A stretch of 64,000 nucleotides of DNA from Phaeacidiphilus oryzae TH49 (GCF_000744815.1 NZ_JQMQ01000005.1:3666055-3730054), one strand, 5' to 3'. Positions 41,058 through 49,935 are shown, numbered from the stretch's first letter. Numbers and translations are program-made. Notes: generated from the sequence alone by a model not told the origin.

Positions 41058-42017
41058 CTAGGCCGACGCTGCTGTCAGGCGGGTGACCTGCTCGGGGGTC
41101 AGTTCCAGCGTCGCGGAGGCGAGCAGCGCCGGCAGCTGTCCCTCCGATCGCGCGGAGGCGATCGGCGCCGCCACCGTCGGCTGCGCGCGGAGCCACGCCA
41201 GCGCGACGCTCGCCTGCTCGGCCCCCGTCTCGGCCGCGACGGCCGCCAGCGCCTCCAGCACCCGCCGGCCCCGCTCGGACTCCAGATACGGCTGGACCCG
41301 GTTCGCCCGTGCCCCCTCGGCCACGCTCCCCGGCTGGTACTTCCCGGTGAGGAACCCGGCCGCCAGGCCGTAGTAGGGCAGCGCCGACAGCCCGAACTCC
41401 TCGGCCACCGAGGCGAGTTCACCCTCGTAGGTGTCCCGCGAGACCAGGTTGTAGTGCGGCTGCAGGGCGACGTACCCGGCCAGTCCCTCGCGCCGGGAGA
41501 ACTCCAGCGAGGCGCGCAGCCGCTCCGGCGAGATGTTGGAGGCGGCGATCTGCCGCACCTTGCCGGCCTTCACCAGCTCGTCCAGCGTGCCGATGATGTC
41601 CTCGACCGGCACCGACTCGTCGTCGTAGTGGGTGTAGTAGAGGTCGATCCGGTCGGTGCCGAGCCGCCTGAGGGAGGCGTCCGCAGCGGCGCGGATGGTC
41701 TCCGGCTTGAGGCCCTTCAGCTCGGGGTGGGCGCCGACCTTGGTGGCCAGCACGATGCCGTCCCGGTTGCCGCGGGAGGCCAGCCAGCGGCCGAGGACGC
41801 TCTCCGACTCGCCGCCGGAGTGTCCTTCGACCCAGGCGGAGTACGCGTCCGCGGTGTCCACGAAGTCGCCGCCGGCCGCCGCGTAGGCGTCCAGGACGGC
41901 GAAGGACTCCGCCTCGTCCGCCGTCCAGCCGAAGACGTTGCCGCCGAGGGAGAGCGGATACACGGTCAGGTCCGAGGTGCCCAGCGATACGCGCCGGGCG
42001 GGAGTGTTCTGTGCCAT
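41058..42017 (-). CDS. Aldo/keto reductase
   Basis: 319-aa NADPH-dependent TIM-barrel oxidoreductase. The catalytic tetrad is recognisable: D in DFVDTADAYSAW, Y in ADAYSAW, K in VLATKVG and H in LYYTHYDD. The C-terminal cofactor segment is VAAPIASARSEGQL. Related to the Tas/YajO-type AKRs; the substrate is not evident. ATG start; upstream GTGTTGTATGGACGC offers no clear ribosome site. It lies 20 bp downstream of the TetR stop on the same strand, so probably co-transcribed with it from the double-operator promoter. Confidence 0.9.
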   Translation of the reverse strand: MAQNTPARRVSLGTSDLTVYPLSLGGNVFGWTADEAESFAVLDAYAAAGGDFVDTADAYSAWVEGHSGGESESVLGRWLASRGNRDGIVLATKVGAHPELKGLKPETIRAAADASLRRLGTDRIDLYYTHYDDESVPVEDIIGTLDELVKAGKVRQIAASNISPERLRASLEFSRREGLAGYVALQPHYNLVSRDTYEGELASVAEEFGLSALPYYGLAAGFLTGKYQPGSVAEGARANRVQPYLESERGRRVLEALAAVAAETGAEQASVALAWLRAQPTVAAPIASARSEGQLPALLASATLELTPEQVTRLTAASA

Positions 42018-42037
42018 GCGTCCATACAACACCCCGG

Positions 42038-42616
42038 TCAGCCGGCGCCGCCTTCCGCGGTGATCGCGACCGCGAGCAGTTCCTCGGCGCCGGACCGGAG
42101 GAGGGCGGGGAAGTCGCCCTGCTGGTCCGCCGCCACCCAGCGTTCGGTGGCCAGGCGGAGCACCGCCATCCCGGCGTCGGTGGCGAGCCGGGCGGTGCGG
42201 CGGTCGCAGCCGCGCTCGACCAGCGCGGCGGTGAGGGCCTCGGAGAGGGCGGCGAGCTTGATCAGTTCGCGTTCCCGCAGCGGAGGGTTGGCGGCGATGA
42301 CGGCCGCCCGCTCCTCCAGGAACGCGCGGGGGCGGATGACCTTGGGCGCCGCCTCGAACGCGGTCAGCAGGGCCGGCAGCGGCGGGGTGCCGGCGGGGAC
42401 GGCCGCGATCGCGGCGAGGAACTCCTTCTCCAGGTCCTCGCCGCCGCCGAAGAGCGCCTCCCGCTTGTCGGCGTACCAGCGGTAGAAGGACCGCTCGGTG
42501 AGGTTGGCGCGCTTCGCGATCTGGGCGACCGTCGTGCGGTCGTAGCCCTGCTCGCGGAACAGGTCGAGGGCGGCCCGTTCGAGCCGGCCGCGGGTGTTGC
42601 CTTCCCACCGTGCCAT
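42038..42616 (-). CDS. TetR-family repressor of the divergent oxidoreductase
   Basis: 192 aa. N-terminal HTH (about 8-52: RLERAALDLFREQGYDRTTVAQIAKRANLTERSFYRWYADKREAL), then an alpha-helical ligand domain. The 90-bp divergent gap to the quinone-type oxidoreductase holds two identical palindromes (GACAGCA-GA-TGCTGTC), the obvious binding sites for this protein. It would control itself, the aldo/keto reductase downstream and the divergent oxidoreductase. The ligand is likely a reactive electrophile or quinone, judging from the redox targets. Confidence 0.92.
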   Translation of the reverse strand: MARWEGNTRGRLERAALDLFREQGYDRTTVAQIAKRANLTERSFYRWYADKREALFGGGEDLEKEFLAAIAAVPAGTPPLPALLTAFEAAPKVIRPRAFLEERAAVIAANPPLRERELIKLAALSEALTAALVERGCDRRTARLATDAGMAVLRLATERWVAADQQGDFPALLRSGAEELLAVAITAEGGAG

Positions 42617-42630
42617 GCCGCCATCTTAGC

Positions 42631-42646
42631 GACAGCAGATGCTGTC
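42631..42646. promoter_or_regulatory. TetR operator O1
   Basis: GACAGCAGATGCTGTC: 7-bp perfect arms around a GA centre, 15 bp upstream of the TetR start codon. Identical to O2 at 42670. Confidence 0.88.
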
Positions 42647-42669
42647 GTCACTCTGCTAGCGTGGTGAGT

Positions 42670-42685
42670 GACAGCAGATGCTGTC
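42670..42685. promoter_or_regulatory. TetR operator O2
   Basis: Second identical GACAGCAGATGCTGTC, 39 bp from O1 start to start, near the promoter of the divergent oxidoreductase and 22 bp before its ATG. Confidence 0.88.
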
Positions 42686-42706
42686 ATCACTTGCCAGGAG
42701 GCTTTC

Positions 42707-43639
42707 ATGCGCACTCTTCGCTTTCACGAGCACGGGCCGGCGCTCGACGTGCTGCGGCTGGAGGAGGCGGAACCGCCGGTCCCCGGCCCCGGGCAGATCC
42801 GGATCGCGGTCCAGGCCTGCGGGCTGAACCCGGCCGACTGGGCGCTCTGCGAGGGGCTGTTCGCCGGCGAGCTGCCGCGCGGGATCGGCCTTGAGGTGTC
42901 CGGCACGGTGGACGCGATCGGCGAGGGGGTGGCCGGGGTGGCGATCGGCGACCCGGTGCTCGGCCCGGCGCCGTTCCTCGGGCCGACGGCGGGCGCCGCC
43001 GAGCAGGCGCTGCTGGACGTCTGGTTCCCCCGCCCGGCGGGGCTCGACCCGGTCGCCGCCGCCGCGCTGCCGATGGCGGTCGAGACGGCGTGCCGGGGGC
43101 TGCGGGCGCTGGGTGTCTGCGACGGGGCGGAGGGCAAAACCGTGCTGGTGCACGGGGCCGGTACCACCGTCGGGTACGCGGCCGTGCAGATCGCGATGGA
43201 GCACGGCGCCCGGGTGCTGGCCACCGCCGGGGAGACCTACGCCAAGGAGCTGCGGGCGCTCGGCGCCGAGGTCACCGGCTACGGGGAGGGGATGGCCGAG
43301 CGGGTGACCGGCCTCGCGGGCGGGCCGGTCGACCTGGCCTTCGACGCGGCGCCGGTCAGCGGCGCGCTGCCGGTCCTGCTGCAGACCGTGAGGTCGCCCC
43401 GGGACGTCCTGACGGTCAGCGACTTCGGGTCCGCGAAGGAGCTGGGCGCGCGCTTCAGCGGGCCCGGCGGCGAGGGCACCATAAGCAACGACGTGCTCGG
43501 CCACTACGCGCGGCTGGCCGCCGAGGGCCGGTTCTCGGTCCCGGTGGCCCGGAGCCTTCCGCTGGCGGGCTGGCGGGAGGGGGTGGAGGCCAGCCTGTCG
43601 GGCCGGGCCCGCGGGAAGCTCGTCCTGCGGATCGGCTGA
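42707..43639 (+). CDS. Zinc-independent MDR oxidoreductase (quinone-oxidoreductase-like)
   Basis: 310-aa medium-chain dehydrogenase/reductase: N-terminal GroES-like part (VPGPGQIRIAVQACGLNPADWALCEG, GLEVSGTVDAIGEGV), then a Rossmann fold with VLVHGAGTTVGYAAVQIAMEHGARV. The catalytic zinc ligands of alcohol dehydrogenases are absent, as in NADPH:quinone reductases. ATG start with CAGGAGG 6 nt upstream. Regulated by the divergent TetR through the two operators. Likely reduces a quinone or enal using NADPH. Confidence 0.9.
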   Translation: MRTLRFHEHGPALDVLRLEEAEPPVPGPGQIRIAVQACGLNPADWALCEGLFAGELPRGIGLEVSGTVDAIGEGVAGVAIGDPVLGPAPFLGPTAGAAEQALLDVWFPRPAGLDPVAAAALPMAVETACRGLRALGVCDGAEGKTVLVHGAGTTVGYAAVQIAMEHGARVLATAGETYAKELRALGAEVTGYGEGMAERVTGLAGGPVDLAFDAAPVSGALPVLLQTVRSPRDVLTVSDFGSAKELGARFSGPGGEGTISNDVLGHYARLAAEGRFSVPVARSLPLAGWREGVEASLSGRARGKLVLRIG

Positions 43640-43687
43640 GCGGTCGGCCGTGCGGCCCCGGGGTGGCGCAGACCACGTGACCCCGGG

Positions 43688-43741
43688 GTTCACGCATGCG
43701 GTCGGGATTCAATAACATGAATACCGTCCACGAACGTGAAC
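43688..43741 (+). promoter_or_regulatory. Promoter with candidate operator half-sites for the glucarate genes
   Basis: GTTCACG at 43688-43694 and its complement CGTGAAC at 43735-43741. The latter forms GTCCACG-AA-CGTGAAC (43726-43741), a near-palindrome. TAACAT near 43713 could be a -10 box. No regulator gene is adjacent, so the binding factor is unknown. Confidence 0.5.
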
Positions 43742-43777
43742 GAGCGCCGTACTCGCCCGGTTGAGGAGCCCTGCCCG

Positions 43778-44743
43778 ATGGACCCGATGGACCTGCACGC
43801 CGTACTCACCCCGCCGCTCTCCTTCCCGCTCACCCCCTTCGACGAGGACGACCGGGTCGCGGCGGACGTCCTCGCCGAGCATGTCGGGGAGCAGATCGCG
43901 GCCGGCAGCCGGGCGGTCTTCGTCGCCTGCGGCACCGGGGAGTTCTCCGCCCTCAGCCGTTCCGAGTACCGCGAGGTGGTGCGGATCGCGGTGCGGGTCG
44001 CGGCGGGCCGGGTGCCGGTCTTCGCCGGGGCCGGCGGCGGGGCGGCGACCGCCCGCGAGTACCTGGCGGACGCCGCCGAGTGCGGGGCGGACGGCGTCCT
44101 GCTGCTGCCGCCGTACCTCGTCTCGTCCACCCCGGAGGGGGTGCTGGCGCACATCCGCTACGCGGTCCGGGACACCCGGTTGCCGGTGATCGTCTACCAG
44201 CGGGCCAACGCCGTCCTCGACCCGGACACCGCGCTCCAGCTCCTGGACCTGCCGCAGGTGGTGGGCCTCAAGGACGGGATCGGCAACATCGAGCAGATGA
44301 ACCGGATCGTCACCGCGGTCCGCACCAGCGGGCATCCGCGCGCGGCCGGGTTCCACTTCCTCAACGGGCTGCCGACCGCCGAGCTGTCCACCGCCGCGTA
44401 CCGGGCCATCGGGGTGACCAGCTACTCCTCCGCCGTCCACGCCTTCGCCCCGGACCTCTCGCACGCCTTCGCCCGCGCGCTGGACGCCGGCGACCAGGAC
44501 CTGGTCGACGACCTGATGGCCGAGTTCCTGCTGCCCCTCGGCGAGTTGCGGGACAAGGTGCCCGGCTACGCGGTCTCCCTGGTCAAGGCCGGGGCGCGGC
44601 TCGGCGGCCTGGCGGCCGGGCCGGTCCGCCCGCCGCTGGTGGAGCCGACCGAGGCGCACACCGAGACGCTGGCCGCGCTGATCGAGGCCGGCCGCGCGGT
44701 GCTGCGCAAGCACGCCGCGGACGCGGAAGGGGCCGCCGAGTGA
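43778..44743 (+). CDS. kdgD: 5-dehydro-4-deoxyglucarate dehydratase (decarboxylating)
   Basis: 321 aa, DHDPS-like class I TIM barrel. Schiff-base K165 lies in VVGLKDGIGN and Y140 in VIVYQRANA; the substrate loop ACGTGEFSAL matches the KdgD family. It converts 5-keto-4-deoxyglucarate to 2-ketoglutarate semialdehyde, CO2 and water, the step after glucarate dehydratase, whose gene follows with a 4-bp overlap. ATG start with GAGGAG about 9 nt upstream. The alpha-ketoglutarate semialdehyde dehydrogenase that normally completes the route is not in the window. Confidence 0.9.
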   Translation: MDPMDLHAVLTPPLSFPLTPFDEDDRVAADVLAEHVGEQIAAGSRAVFVACGTGEFSALSRSEYREVVRIAVRVAAGRVPVFAGAGGGAATAREYLADAAECGADGVLLLPPYLVSSTPEGVLAHIRYAVRDTRLPVIVYQRANAVLDPDTALQLLDLPQVVGLKDGIGNIEQMNRIVTAVRTSGHPRAAGFHFLNGLPTAELSTAAYRAIGVTSYSSAVHAFAPDLSHAFARALDAGDQDLVDDLMAEFLLPLGELRDKVPGYAVSLVKAGARLGGLAAGPVRPPLVEPTEAHTETLAALIEAGRAVLRKHAADAEGAAE

Positions 44744-46041
44744 GCGCCGACAGCGGACTGACCATTCGTCAGGTCACCGTCACCCCGGTCGCGTTCCACG
44801 ATCCCGCGCTCCTCAACGCGGTGGGGGTGCACGAGCCGTACGCGCTGCGCAGCGTCATCCAGCTGCATTGCGACGGCGGGGTGGTCGGCCTCGGCGAGTC
44901 CTACGGGGACGATGCCTTCCTCCGGCTGCTGGAGGCGGCGGGGCGGAGGCTGATCGGCCTGGACGCCTTCCACCTCGGCCGGATCCGGCGGGCGGTCCAG
45001 GAGGCCTGCGGCGGCGGGGCGTTCGCCGACAACCACGGGCTGACCGGGCGGTCCTCCAGCTCCAAGACCGTGCTCTCGGTCTTCTCCGCCTTCGAGGTGG
45101 CCTGCCTGGACGCGCAGGGTCGGGCGGTCGGCCGCCCGGTGGCCGACCTGCTGGGCGGAGCGGTGCGGGACGCCGTGCCGTTCTCGGCGTACCTCTTCTA
45201 CAAGTGGGCCGGCCACCCCGAGGCCGAGTACACCGCGGGCCCGGTCGCACCCGACCCGTGGGGCGAGGCGCTCGACCCGGACGGCATCGTCCGGCAGGCC
45301 CGGCGGATGGTGGACGGGTACGGCTTCGGCGCGATCAAGCTCAAGGGCGGCGTCTTCGCCCCGGAGGAGGAGGTCGAGGCGATCCGGGCGCTGCGCCGGG
45401 AGTTCCCCGAGCTGCCGCTGCGACTCGACCCGAACGCCGCCTGGACCGTGCCGACGGCGATCCGGGTCGCCGAGGCGCTCGGCGGCGAACTGGAGTACCT
45501 GGAGGACCCGACCGACGGGATCGAGGGGATGGCGGAGGTGGCCGCGGCCACCGAGCTGCCGCTGGCCACCAACATGTGCGTGGTCGCCTTCGAGCACCTG
45601 GAGCCCGCGGTTCGGCGGAACGCGATCCGGGTGCTGCTCTCCGACCACCACTACTGGGGCGGGCTCACCACCTCGCAGCGGGTCTCCACCCTCTGCGAGA
45701 CCTTCGGGCTCGGCCTCTCCATGCACTCCAACAGCCATCTGGGCATCTCGCTGGCCGCGATGGTGCACCTGGCGGGCGCCACCGAGCACCTCAGCTACGC
45801 CTGCGACACCCACTGGCCGTGGAAGCGCCCGGACGAGGACGTCGTCAAGCCGGGTGTGCTGCATTTCACTGACGGGGCGGTGCCCGTGCCGAAGGGCGCG
45901 GGACTCGGCGTGGAGCTCGACGAGGACGGCCTGGAGCGGCTGCATCGGCTCTATCTGGGCTGCGGACTGCGCCGGCGGGACGACACGGCGTACATGCGCC
46001 GGCTTCACCCGGACTATCGACCCGCCACTCCGGGGTGGTGA
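44740..46041 (+). CDS. gudD: Glucarate dehydratase
   Basis: 433-aa enolase-superfamily enzyme of the MR subgroup. The second catalytic KxK is K200-L-K202 (AIKLKGG). Metal ligands are D230 (RLDPNAAW), E255 (YLEDP) and N278 (ATNMCVV). The general base pair is H329 (MHSNSHLGIS) and D302 (LLSDHHYWGG). Asn at the third ligand is specific for glucarate dehydratases. It dehydrates D-glucarate to 5-keto-4-deoxyglucarate for KdgD. The GTG start overlaps the kdgD stop (GTGA), so the two are coupled. No glucarate transporter gene is adjacent. Confidence 0.92.
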   Translation: MSADSGLTIRQVTVTPVAFHDPALLNAVGVHEPYALRSVIQLHCDGGVVGLGESYGDDAFLRLLEAAGRRLIGLDAFHLGRIRRAVQEACGGGAFADNHGLTGRSSSSKTVLSVFSAFEVACLDAQGRAVGRPVADLLGGAVRDAVPFSAYLFYKWAGHPEAEYTAGPVAPDPWGEALDPDGIVRQARRMVDGYGFGAIKLKGGVFAPEEEVEAIRALRREFPELPLRLDPNAAWTVPTAIRVAEALGGELEYLEDPTDGIEGMAEVAAATELPLATNMCVVAFEHLEPAVRRNAIRVLLSDHHYWGGLTTSQRVSTLCETFGLGLSMHSNSHLGISLAAMVHLAGATEHLSYACDTHWPWKRPDEDVVKPGVLHFTDGAVPVPKGAGLGVELDEDGLERLHRLYLGCGLRRRDDTAYMRRLHPDYRPATPGW

Positions 46042-46074
46042 GGTCTCAAGCCCGAGTCGTTAGGCTCACGTCCC

Positions 46075-46812
46075 ATGTCCGACTACCAGAACCACCCTGG
46101 ATACCAGAACCCTCCGGGGTACCCGGCGCAGAACGGCTATCCGCAGCAGGGCTCCCCGGAGGCCACGCAGGGGATGCCGCAGGCGGAGCGGCCCCAGCAG
46201 CAGGGCGTTCCCCAGCAGGGCTTCCCGCAGCAGGGGATGCCTCAGCAGGGGATGCCGCAGCAGGGGGCGCCCGGGTACCCCGGCGCGTCCGCCGGCTACC
46301 CGGGCGGGCCCGGACAGCAGCAGCCGGGTGCCCCGGCCGGGTACCCGCAGCAGGGCGGCGGCTACCCGCAGGGGCAGCCGGGCGCGCCCGGGCCCGGCTA
46401 CGGCGGTGCGCCCGGCGGGTACCAGCAACCCCCACAGCAGCAGATGCCGCCGCAGGCCCCGCAGCAGCAGATGCCCTCGCAGGCCCCGCAGCAGCCCGGC
46501 TACGGCTATCCGCAGCAGGGCGGCGGCGCCACCTTCCCGCAGGGCGGGCGGTACAACACGCCTCCCGGCGGCGGTCAGGTCCCGGGCGGGCCGCAGGCCC
46601 CCGGCGCTCCGGCGCCCGGGATCGGCGGGGACGACCCGGCGGCCAGCACCCAGATGTTCCAGGCCTTCGTCAACGAGGGGGCGCCGAACACCGATTCGAC
46701 GGCCACCTATGCGGCGGAGAGCAGCGGCGGCGGCAGCCGTACCGGTCTGATCGTCGGCGCGGTGGTCGCGATCGTCGTCGTCATCGCCGTCCTCTGGTTC
46801 GCCCTCAAGTGA
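46075..46812 (+). CDS. Gln/Pro/Gly-rich tail-anchored protein
   Basis: 245 aa. About 210 residues are low-complexity: YPQQG, QQGMPQQGMPQQG pentapeptide repeats and PGYGGAPGGYQ-like units, with many Tyr. A short acidic segment (DDPAASTQMFQAFVNEGAPNTDST) precedes a single C-terminal helix (LIVGAVVAIVVVIAVLWFAL) ending at the last Lys. The disordered part therefore faces the cytoplasm, and the protein is held by a tail anchor. Such PQG-rich repeats resemble polar scaffold or phase-separating regions; no domain is recognised. It starts 33 bp after gudD but is probably functionally unrelated. Confidence 0.75.
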   Translation: MSDYQNHPGYQNPPGYPAQNGYPQQGSPEATQGMPQAERPQQQGVPQQGFPQQGMPQQGMPQQGAPGYPGASAGYPGGPGQQQPGAPAGYPQQGGGYPQGQPGAPGPGYGGAPGGYQQPPQQQMPPQAPQQQMPSQAPQQPGYGYPQQGGGATFPQGGRYNTPPGGGQVPGGPQAPGAPAPGIGGDDPAASTQMFQAFVNEGAPNTDSTATYAAESSGGGSRTGLIVGAVVAIVVVIAVLWFALK

Positions 46813-46954
46813 CGCTCCGTCACTGCGGGCCCGTCGACGGGATGGTGGGACGGGCCGCGGTGGATGTGATTCGCGTCACATCGAGGCGTCGCGCCGCATG
46901 CCGACGGCGTCATGCGGCGAGCGGGGCCGACGCGGTCGGCGGGCCCGGGGCGGA

Positions 46955-47758
46955 TCAGCTCTTCGCGGTCGCCGACACCTGGGAGACACCCGAGACGGTG
47001 GTCACCATGTGGAGGCCGGCCGGCACCTGCCAGTCGGCGAGGCAGAGCGTCCAGGTCTCCGGGAGGGTGCGGTGCGCCGGCACCGGGGCCGCGAGCGGCT
47101 TGCTCATCGCGTAGGTCCACCAGGTCAGGCCCAGCGCCCCGACCACCTTGATCTGAAATCCCACGGTCGCCGATCTCGCCGCCTGCCCGCCGGAGTCGGC
47201 GAGGTCCACGGTGACCTTCTGGCACCAGTTCTGCGCCGTGCCCGCGGTGTGCACGGCGACGGCCTTGAGCACGGGCGGGCCCGCGGGGCGCGCGGTCCCG
47301 GTGCCGCCACCGGACGGCGAGCCGGGCGAGGCGCCGGTCGAGCCGGTCCCGGACCCCGAGCCGGAGCCCGCGTTCGTACCGCCCCCTGCGCTGCCGGGTG
47401 AGCCGGCGCTGGCCGGGGCGGGGGAACCGCCGGAACCGCCCGAGGGCGTGCGGTCCCGCGCGGTGGGGGAGGTGGTGGAGGCGGAACCGGCCGATCGGGT
47501 CGAGCCGCCCGTTGATCCGTGTCCGTGTCCGGGGCCCGGCCGCGCTCCGGCCGCCCCGTCCAGCGAGGAGCCGGACGAGCCGGCGGACGCGCTCGGAGCG
47601 ACCCCGCCGAAGGGCCCGGAGGCCACCCATCCGCCCGTCCGCTCGCCGCAGGCGGTGAGGGTGAGCAGCAGAGCGGCGCCCAGCGCCGCGCCGAGCGCCC
47701 CGGTGTGCCGCCGTGCGCCCCTCGTGCCGCGCCCACCGCTCCCGCCGCTCGTGCCCAT
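46955..47758 (-). CDS. Putative lipoprotein with Gly/Ser linker
   Basis: 267 aa. Signal peptide with lipobox LTAC (LLLTLTACGERTGG), then about 110 residues of Gly/Ser/Thr/Pro linker, and a C-terminal folded part of about 100 residues (VLKAVAVHTAGTAQNWCQKVTVDLADSGG ... ETWTLCLADWQVPAGLHMVTTV) with two Cys and four Trp. The Trp-rich beta pattern could be a carbohydrate- or wall-binding module, but I do not recognise a family. Starts with ATG. Its 5' end faces the divergent phosphatase gene. Confidence 0.68.
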   Translation of the reverse strand: MGTSGGSGGRGTRGARRHTGALGAALGAALLLTLTACGERTGGWVASGPFGGVAPSASAGSSGSSLDGAAGARPGPGHGHGSTGGSTRSAGSASTTSPTARDRTPSGGSGGSPAPASAGSPGSAGGGTNAGSGSGSGTGSTGASPGSPSGGGTGTARPAGPPVLKAVAVHTAGTAQNWCQKVTVDLADSGGQAARSATVGFQIKVVGALGLTWWTYAMSKPLAAPVPAHRTLPETWTLCLADWQVPAGLHMVTTVSGVSQVSATAKS

Positions 47759-47904
47759 CGTCGCCCCTTCCGGATGGCCGGACCCGCGTCCACCAGGTTA
47801 CTGACGGAGCATCAGATCGCCAGGGGCGCGCACCGGGCTCTTGTCCGCGCATGCCAGACTGGCCGGGCCGGCACACCCGCGTGACCCGACCGGGAGGGGC
47901 GTAC

Positions 47905-48741
47905 GTGACCTCGCAGCAAGCGCTCGACGACCAGCCGATCGGCCGCAGCCTGGCGCTCCGCGGCGCGGCCAACGCCCGGGACCTGGGCGGATATCGCACC
48001 TCCGACGGCCGGACCGTCCGCTCGGGGCTGGTCCTCCGCAGCGAGGCGCTCGGCCGGCTGGACGAGGGCGACCGGGCCGCTGTGGCCGCGCTCGGCCTGC
48101 GGCGGGTGATCGACCTCCGCGGCCTCGACGAGGTCGCCCTCCACGGCGCGGACCTCCTGCCGGACGGCGTCGAACTCCGCCGGCTCCCGGTGTACGCCGC
48201 CGACCGCGACATCTACGTGGCCCTGCGGGAGGCGCTGGCCGGACGGGACGCGGCGGCCCAGGCCGCCCTGCTGGGCAACGGCGGGGCCACCCGGCTGATG
48301 ACCGGGATGTACGCGTGGTTCGTCACCGACGAGGCGATCCGCGGGCACTTCGCCGAGGTGCTCCGCAGCCTGGCCGAACCGGACGGCGTCCCGCTGCTCA
48401 TCCACTGCACGGCCGGCAAGGACCGCACCGGGTGGGCGGCGGCCCTGCTGCTGAGCGCCCTGGGCGTGCCTCGGGACGTCGTCTACCGGGACTACCTGCT
48501 GACCAACGAGCGGTCGGCGGCCACCACGGCGGCGATCATGCAGGCCTTCGCGGCCGGCGGCGCGGTCGCCGACCCGGCCCTGATGCTGCCGCTGCTGCGG
48601 GCCGAGGCCGGCTATCTGGACGCCGCCTTCACCGCGGTCGAGTCCGGCTGGCCCGACCTGGAGACCTTCCTGGAGGACGGCCTCGGCCTGGACGGGGACA
48701 CCCGGGGCCGGCTGCGCGACAACCTCCTCACCGCGGCCTGA
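47905..48741 (+). CDS. Tyrosine-protein phosphatase (PtpB/DSP-like)
   Basis: 278 aa. Active-site P-loop HCTAGKDRTG with nucleophile C168 and R174, and the N-terminal NARDLGGYRTSDGRTVRSGLVLRSE typical of the MptpB-like actinobacterial phosphatases. The Lys and Asp in the loop are typical of the members that also act on phosphoinositides. No signal peptide. GTG start with GGGAGGGG 5 nt upstream; an in-frame GTG 8 codons earlier is less likely. The substrate is unknown. Confidence 0.9.
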   Translation: MTSQQALDDQPIGRSLALRGAANARDLGGYRTSDGRTVRSGLVLRSEALGRLDEGDRAAVAALGLRRVIDLRGLDEVALHGADLLPDGVELRRLPVYAADRDIYVALREALAGRDAAAQAALLGNGGATRLMTGMYAWFVTDEAIRGHFAEVLRSLAEPDGVPLLIHCTAGKDRTGWAAALLLSALGVPRDVVYRDYLLTNERSAATTAAIMQAFAAGGAVADPALMLPLLRAEAGYLDAAFTAVESGWPDLETFLEDGLGLDGDTRGRLRDNLLTAA

Positions 48742-48751
48742 GGCCCCGGCC

Positions 48752-48872
48752 GGCGCGTCCTTGGCCGGACGCGATCCCCGGCGCGTCCTTGGCCGGACGC
48801 GCTCCCCGGCCGGGCGTGACCCCGGCCGGGCGCGGCTCCGGCCGGGCGTGACCCCGGCCGGGCGCGGCTCCG
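48752..48872. repeat. Two adjacent direct-repeat pairs (28 bp and 32 bp)
   Basis: A 28-bp unit starting GGCGCGTCCTTGGCCGG occurs at 48752 and 48780. A 32-bp unit starting GGCCGGGCGTGACCCC occurs at 48808 and 48840. The block fills the gap between the convergent phosphatase and sigma factor genes and contains several small hairpins that could terminate both. Confidence 0.82.
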
Positions 48873-48873
48873 G

Positions 48874-49776
48874 TCAGGCCTCGGCGATCAGGCCTTCCCG
48901 CAGCTGGGCCAGCGTGCGGGTGAGCAGCCGGCTGACGTGCATCTGGGAGATCCCGACGTCCTCGCCGATCTGCGACTGGGTCATGTTGGCGAAGAAGCGG
49001 AGCATGATGATCCGCCGCTCCCGCGCGGGCAGCTTGGCCAGCAGCGGCTTGAGTGACTCGCGGTACTCGACGCCCTCCAGCGCCACGTCCTCGTAGCCCA
49101 GGCGCTCGGCCAGCGCCCCGTCGCCGTCCTCCTCCAGCGGGGTGGAGTCCAGCGAGGAGGCGGTGTAGGCGTTGCCCACCGCGAGGCCCTCGACCACGTC
49201 CTCCTCGGAAGCGCCGAGGTAGGCCGCGAGTTCGGCGACCGTCGGGGAGCGGTCCAGCTGCTGGGAGAGGTCGTCGCCGGCCCGGGTGAGCGCGAGCCGC
49301 AGCTCCTGGAGCCGCCGCGGGACCCGGACCGACCAGCTGGTGTCCCGGAAGAACCGCTTGATCTCGCCGATCACCGTCGGCATGGCGAAGGTGGGGAACT
49401 CCACCCCGCGCTCGGGGTCGAAGCGGTCGATCGCCTTGATCAGGCCGATGGTGCCGACCTGGACGATGTCCTCCATCGGCTCGTTGCGGCTGCGGAAGCG
49501 CGCCGCCGCGTACCGCACCAGCGGCAGGTTGAGCTCGATCAGGGTGTCCCGCACGTACGTGTGCTCGGCACAGCCGGGCAGCAGTGCGGACAACCGCCGG
49601 AAGAGGGAGCGGGAAAGCGTCCGGGTGTCCAACCCCGTGGTCGCCACGTCCTCGACGTGCTCGAAGTCGACCGCGTCCACCGCGTCGGCCGCGGCCTCCA
49701 CGGCCTCCGCGGACCGCGGCTGCGGGAGAACCGCCGCATCGGAGCGAACCTCAGGGATGTCCAGCTCTACGGACAT
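48874..49776 (-). CDS. SigB/SigF-type RNA polymerase sigma factor
   Basis: 300 aa. An Ala/Glu-rich N-terminus is followed by sigma region 2 ([48 protein letters not shown]), region 3 ([26 protein letters not shown]) and region 4 ([41 protein letters not shown]). This is the group 3 family of SigB, SigF, SigG, SigN and others that anti-sigma ATPases control. ATG start preceded by GGAGGGGTGGC. It sits 159 bp downstream of a second, similar sigma gene. Their pairing recalls tandem sigN-sigF of S. coelicolor (from memory), so no symbol is assigned. Confidence 0.92.
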   Translation of the reverse strand: MSVELDIPEVRSDAAVLPQPRSAEAVEAAADAVDAVDFEHVEDVATTGLDTRTLSRSLFRRLSALLPGCAEHTYVRDTLIELNLPLVRYAAARFRSRNEPMEDIVQVGTIGLIKAIDRFDPERGVEFPTFAMPTVIGEIKRFFRDTSWSVRVPRRLQELRLALTRAGDDLSQQLDRSPTVAELAAYLGASEEDVVEGLAVGNAYTASSLDSTPLEEDGDGALAERLGYEDVALEGVEYRESLKPLLAKLPARERRIIMLRFFANMTQSQIGEDVGISQMHVSRLLTRTLAQLREGLIAEA

Positions 49777-49935
49777 GCCACCCCTCCAAGCTCAAGACTG
49801 CGCTGTCACCTTGACCGGTCGTCGAGTCGACATGACGACGACTCGACGTACCTCCACTGGGATACCGGATCAGCATCCACGGCAAACCCGAACAGCGCCA
49901 GATGTCACGCGAAGGTAACGCGACGTAACCGTTCG

